Shown here piece by piece: positions 6,636 to 7,967 of a stretch of DNA of 7,967 nt (positions within the stretch are counted from its first letter, which is position 1; each line of letters opens with the position of its first letter). Source of the DNA: Myxococcales bacterium (GTDB taxonomy: Bacteria; Myxococcota_A; Polyangia; Polyangiales; Houyiibacteriaceae); assembly GCA_030622585.1 (NCBI GenBank), contig JAUXFZ010000092.1, positions 1 to 7,967 of the forward strand, given 5' to 3'. Both the position numbers and the translations under genes were made by a program. The notes beneath the pieces were generated by a model that was given only the letters and a program-made list of their open reading frames with translations, ran no database searches and was not told the origin of the DNA.

Positions 6636-7943
6636 ATGTCGAATGGTGCGAATGGGTTTGATGATTCGGAGGTGAGCGGACCTCACTCCGGAGTCTCGAA
6701 GGCGCCCCAGGGGTTGCTCGGTCGGACGATCGATCAGCGCTATCGGGTGGAGGCGTTGCTTGGCGAAGGCGGCATGGGGTTGGTCTATCGGGTCACCCAT
6801 ACCCGCCTCAACAAGCCGCTCGCGATCAAGGTGCTTCGACGGGAGAACACCAAGGACCCCGAAGTGCTGGCGCGTTTCCGGCGCGAAGCCGAGAGCGCCT
6901 CGGGGATCGGCAACCAGCACATCGTCGATATCCACGACTTTGGCGAGCTCGAAGACGGGTCGACGTACTTCGTCATGGAATGCCTCGAAGGCCTCGATCT
7001 CATCGACGCGCTCGACGTGGCCCAGCGCATGCCCGAGGGTCGCGCGATTCACATCGCCATCCAATTGTGCCGAGCGCTCGGCGCGGCGCACGACGCGGGC
7101 ATTGTCCATCGGGACCTCAAACCCGAAAACGTGTTCCTCATTCGGCGCAACGACACGGAGGACTTCGTGAAGGTTCTCGACTTCGGCATCGCCAAGGTGG
7201 CCAACGGACCGAAGCGCCTCACCCGCGACGGCGAAGTGCTGGGCACGCCCCACTACATGTCGCCCGAGCAATGCGAAGGCGACGGAGTGGACCATCGGAC
7301 CGACGTCTACGCTCTCGGCGTGCTGCTGTACGAGATGCTCACCGGTCACGTTCCGCACGATGCAGACACGATGATGGGCATTCTCACCAAGCAGATGTAC
7401 GAGGATCCGATTCCACCGAAGGTCCGCGTTCCCCAAATCTCTGAACCGCTCGAACAACTCATCATGCGCTGTCTCGAAAAGAAGCCGGAGCAGCGCTACC
7501 AGACCATGCACGACATCGAGGCCGACCTTCAGCGCATCCATACAGGTCAGCAGCCAGTCGGACCGGACACGGTCACGCTGAAGCCGACCCGGCCGCCGGC
7601 TCCGGCGCGCCGAGCGGTCTCGCCGATCTACCTCGGAGGGCTCGCAATGGCCTTGCTGGCGTTGGTCGGAACGCTCGCCGCGGATGCCTATACCCACCGC
7701 GGGACAGACGCGGAAGCAGCGAGCCAGCCCGGAGACTTCGCCGCGCCCCTCGGACGGGCCAGTGCGCCTCCGGCCGAGCGGCAGGCCGGGCCTGAACCTG
7801 TTGCCGATCAACCCGCTTCGGCATCGGGCGACTCTGAACCGGAAACCGAAGGCCCTCGCGCCAAGCCGCCCCGACGCCATTCGCGACACCGGCCGAAGCC
7901 CTCGCCGCAGCGCGACCAGGCCATCCTCGATCCTTGGAAATAG
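6636..7943 (+). CDS. Membrane-anchored Hanks-type Ser/Thr protein kinase
   Basis: This is a eukaryotic-like Ser/Thr kinase that would phosphorylate cytoplasmic proteins. After a polar N-terminal stretch of about 35 residues, the kinase domain (about 36-302) shows the glycine loop GEGGMG (43-48), catalytic Lys65 in LAIKVL, helix-C Glu84, the catalytic loop HRDLKPEN (158-165, Asp160), DFG (182-184), an activation segment with Thr196 and GTPHYMSPEQ (203-212), and Asp223 in HRTDVYALG. All catalytic residues are present, so it should be active, and the Arg before Asp160 marks a kinase normally activated by activation-loop phosphorylation. One hydrophobic segment (about 329-349) after paired arginines is a likely membrane anchor. 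It leaves an outside tail of about 85 residues rich in Pro, Ala and later Arg/His/Lys, with no PASTA or other sensor domain, ending DPWK. The ATG is the first in-frame start after a TAG at 6627. GGTAGAG nearby is a weak ribosome binding site. The substrate is unknown. Confidence 0.93.
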   Translation: MSNGANGFDDSEVSGPHSGVSKAPQGLLGRTIDQRYRVEALLGEGGMGLVYRVTHTRLNKPLAIKVLRRENTKDPEVLARFRREAESASGIGNQHIVDIHDFGELEDGSTYFVMECLEGLDLIDALDVAQRMPEGRAIHIAIQLCRALGAAHDAGIVHRDLKPENVFLIRRNDTEDFVKVLDFGIAKVANGPKRLTRDGEVLGTPHYMSPEQCEGDGVDHRTDVYALGVLLYEMLTGHVPHDADTMMGILTKQMYEDPIPPKVRVPQISEPLEQLIMRCLEKKPEQRYQTMHDIEADLQRIHTGQQPVGPDTVTLKPTRPPAPARRAVSPIYLGGLAMALLALVGTLAADAYTHRGTDAEAASQPGDFAAPLGRASAPPAERQAGPEPVADQPASASGDSEPETEGPRAKPPRRHSRHRPKPSPQRDQAILDPWK

Positions 7944-7967
7944 TGGACTCCGCTGCCAGTTGCCCCC

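Noticed and set aside
6519..7889. Long minus-strand open frame (456 codons) antisense to the kinase gene
   Set aside because: It mirrors the kinase frame, whose conserved motifs prove the plus strand. Its product has no recognisable domain and is Arg/Val/His-rich as expected of a GC-rich shadow frame. It also runs through the terminator.
1..7967. A novel defence, mobile or biosynthetic system
   Set aside because: All five genes belong to known families, base use looks uniform, and no terminal repeats, integrase, transposase, tRNA attachment site or repeat array is seen.

Overview
This window shows a dense run of five same-strand genes on high-GC DNA (roughly two thirds G+C by eye). It looks like a chromosomal core region of a Gram-negative bacterium. 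The most likely source is a myxobacterium or related deltaproteobacterial lineage. The reasons are the GC-rich codon use, a bacterial-type two-subunit glycyl-tRNA synthetase, a separate scpB gene, and a membrane-anchored Hanks-type Ser/Thr kinase with a low-complexity C-terminal tail. This lineage assignment is an inference; no rRNA or other phylogenetic marker is present.

Layout. Bases 1-754 hold the 3' part of scpB, whose start lies upstream of the window. It overlaps glyQ (751-1707) by the four bases ATGA. After a 60-base gap comes glyS (1768-3876), and pyruvate,phosphate dikinase (ppdK, GTG start at 3854, to 6529) begins inside the last codons of glyS. These four genes look like one transcription unit, running from condensin loading through glycyl-tRNA synthesis to PEP/pyruvate interconversion. 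A palindrome sits on the ppdK stop codon, followed by an A-tract/hairpin/T-tract terminator at 6537-6563. A short promoter-like region then precedes a separately transcribed Ser/Thr protein kinase (6636-7943). The last 24 bases hold nothing recognisable.

How the genes relate. GlyQ and GlyS form the heterotetrameric glycyl-tRNA synthetase. ScpB joins ScpA and SMC in chromosome condensation. PpdK balances pyruvate and PEP using ATP and phosphate. The grouping is best read as co-transcribed housekeeping genes rather than one pathway. The kinase is an independent signalling gene.

No mobile element, CRISPR array, phage gene, toxin system or RNA gene is visible, and I do not see a novel multi-gene system. 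The points most worth checking are clustered motif substitutions in the C-terminal PEP/pyruvate domain of the PPDK (catalytic residues kept), a three-arm RNA structure over the ppdK stop codon and terminator, a G9 tract in the ppdK interdomain linker, and an extra segment of about 15 residues in GlyQ.
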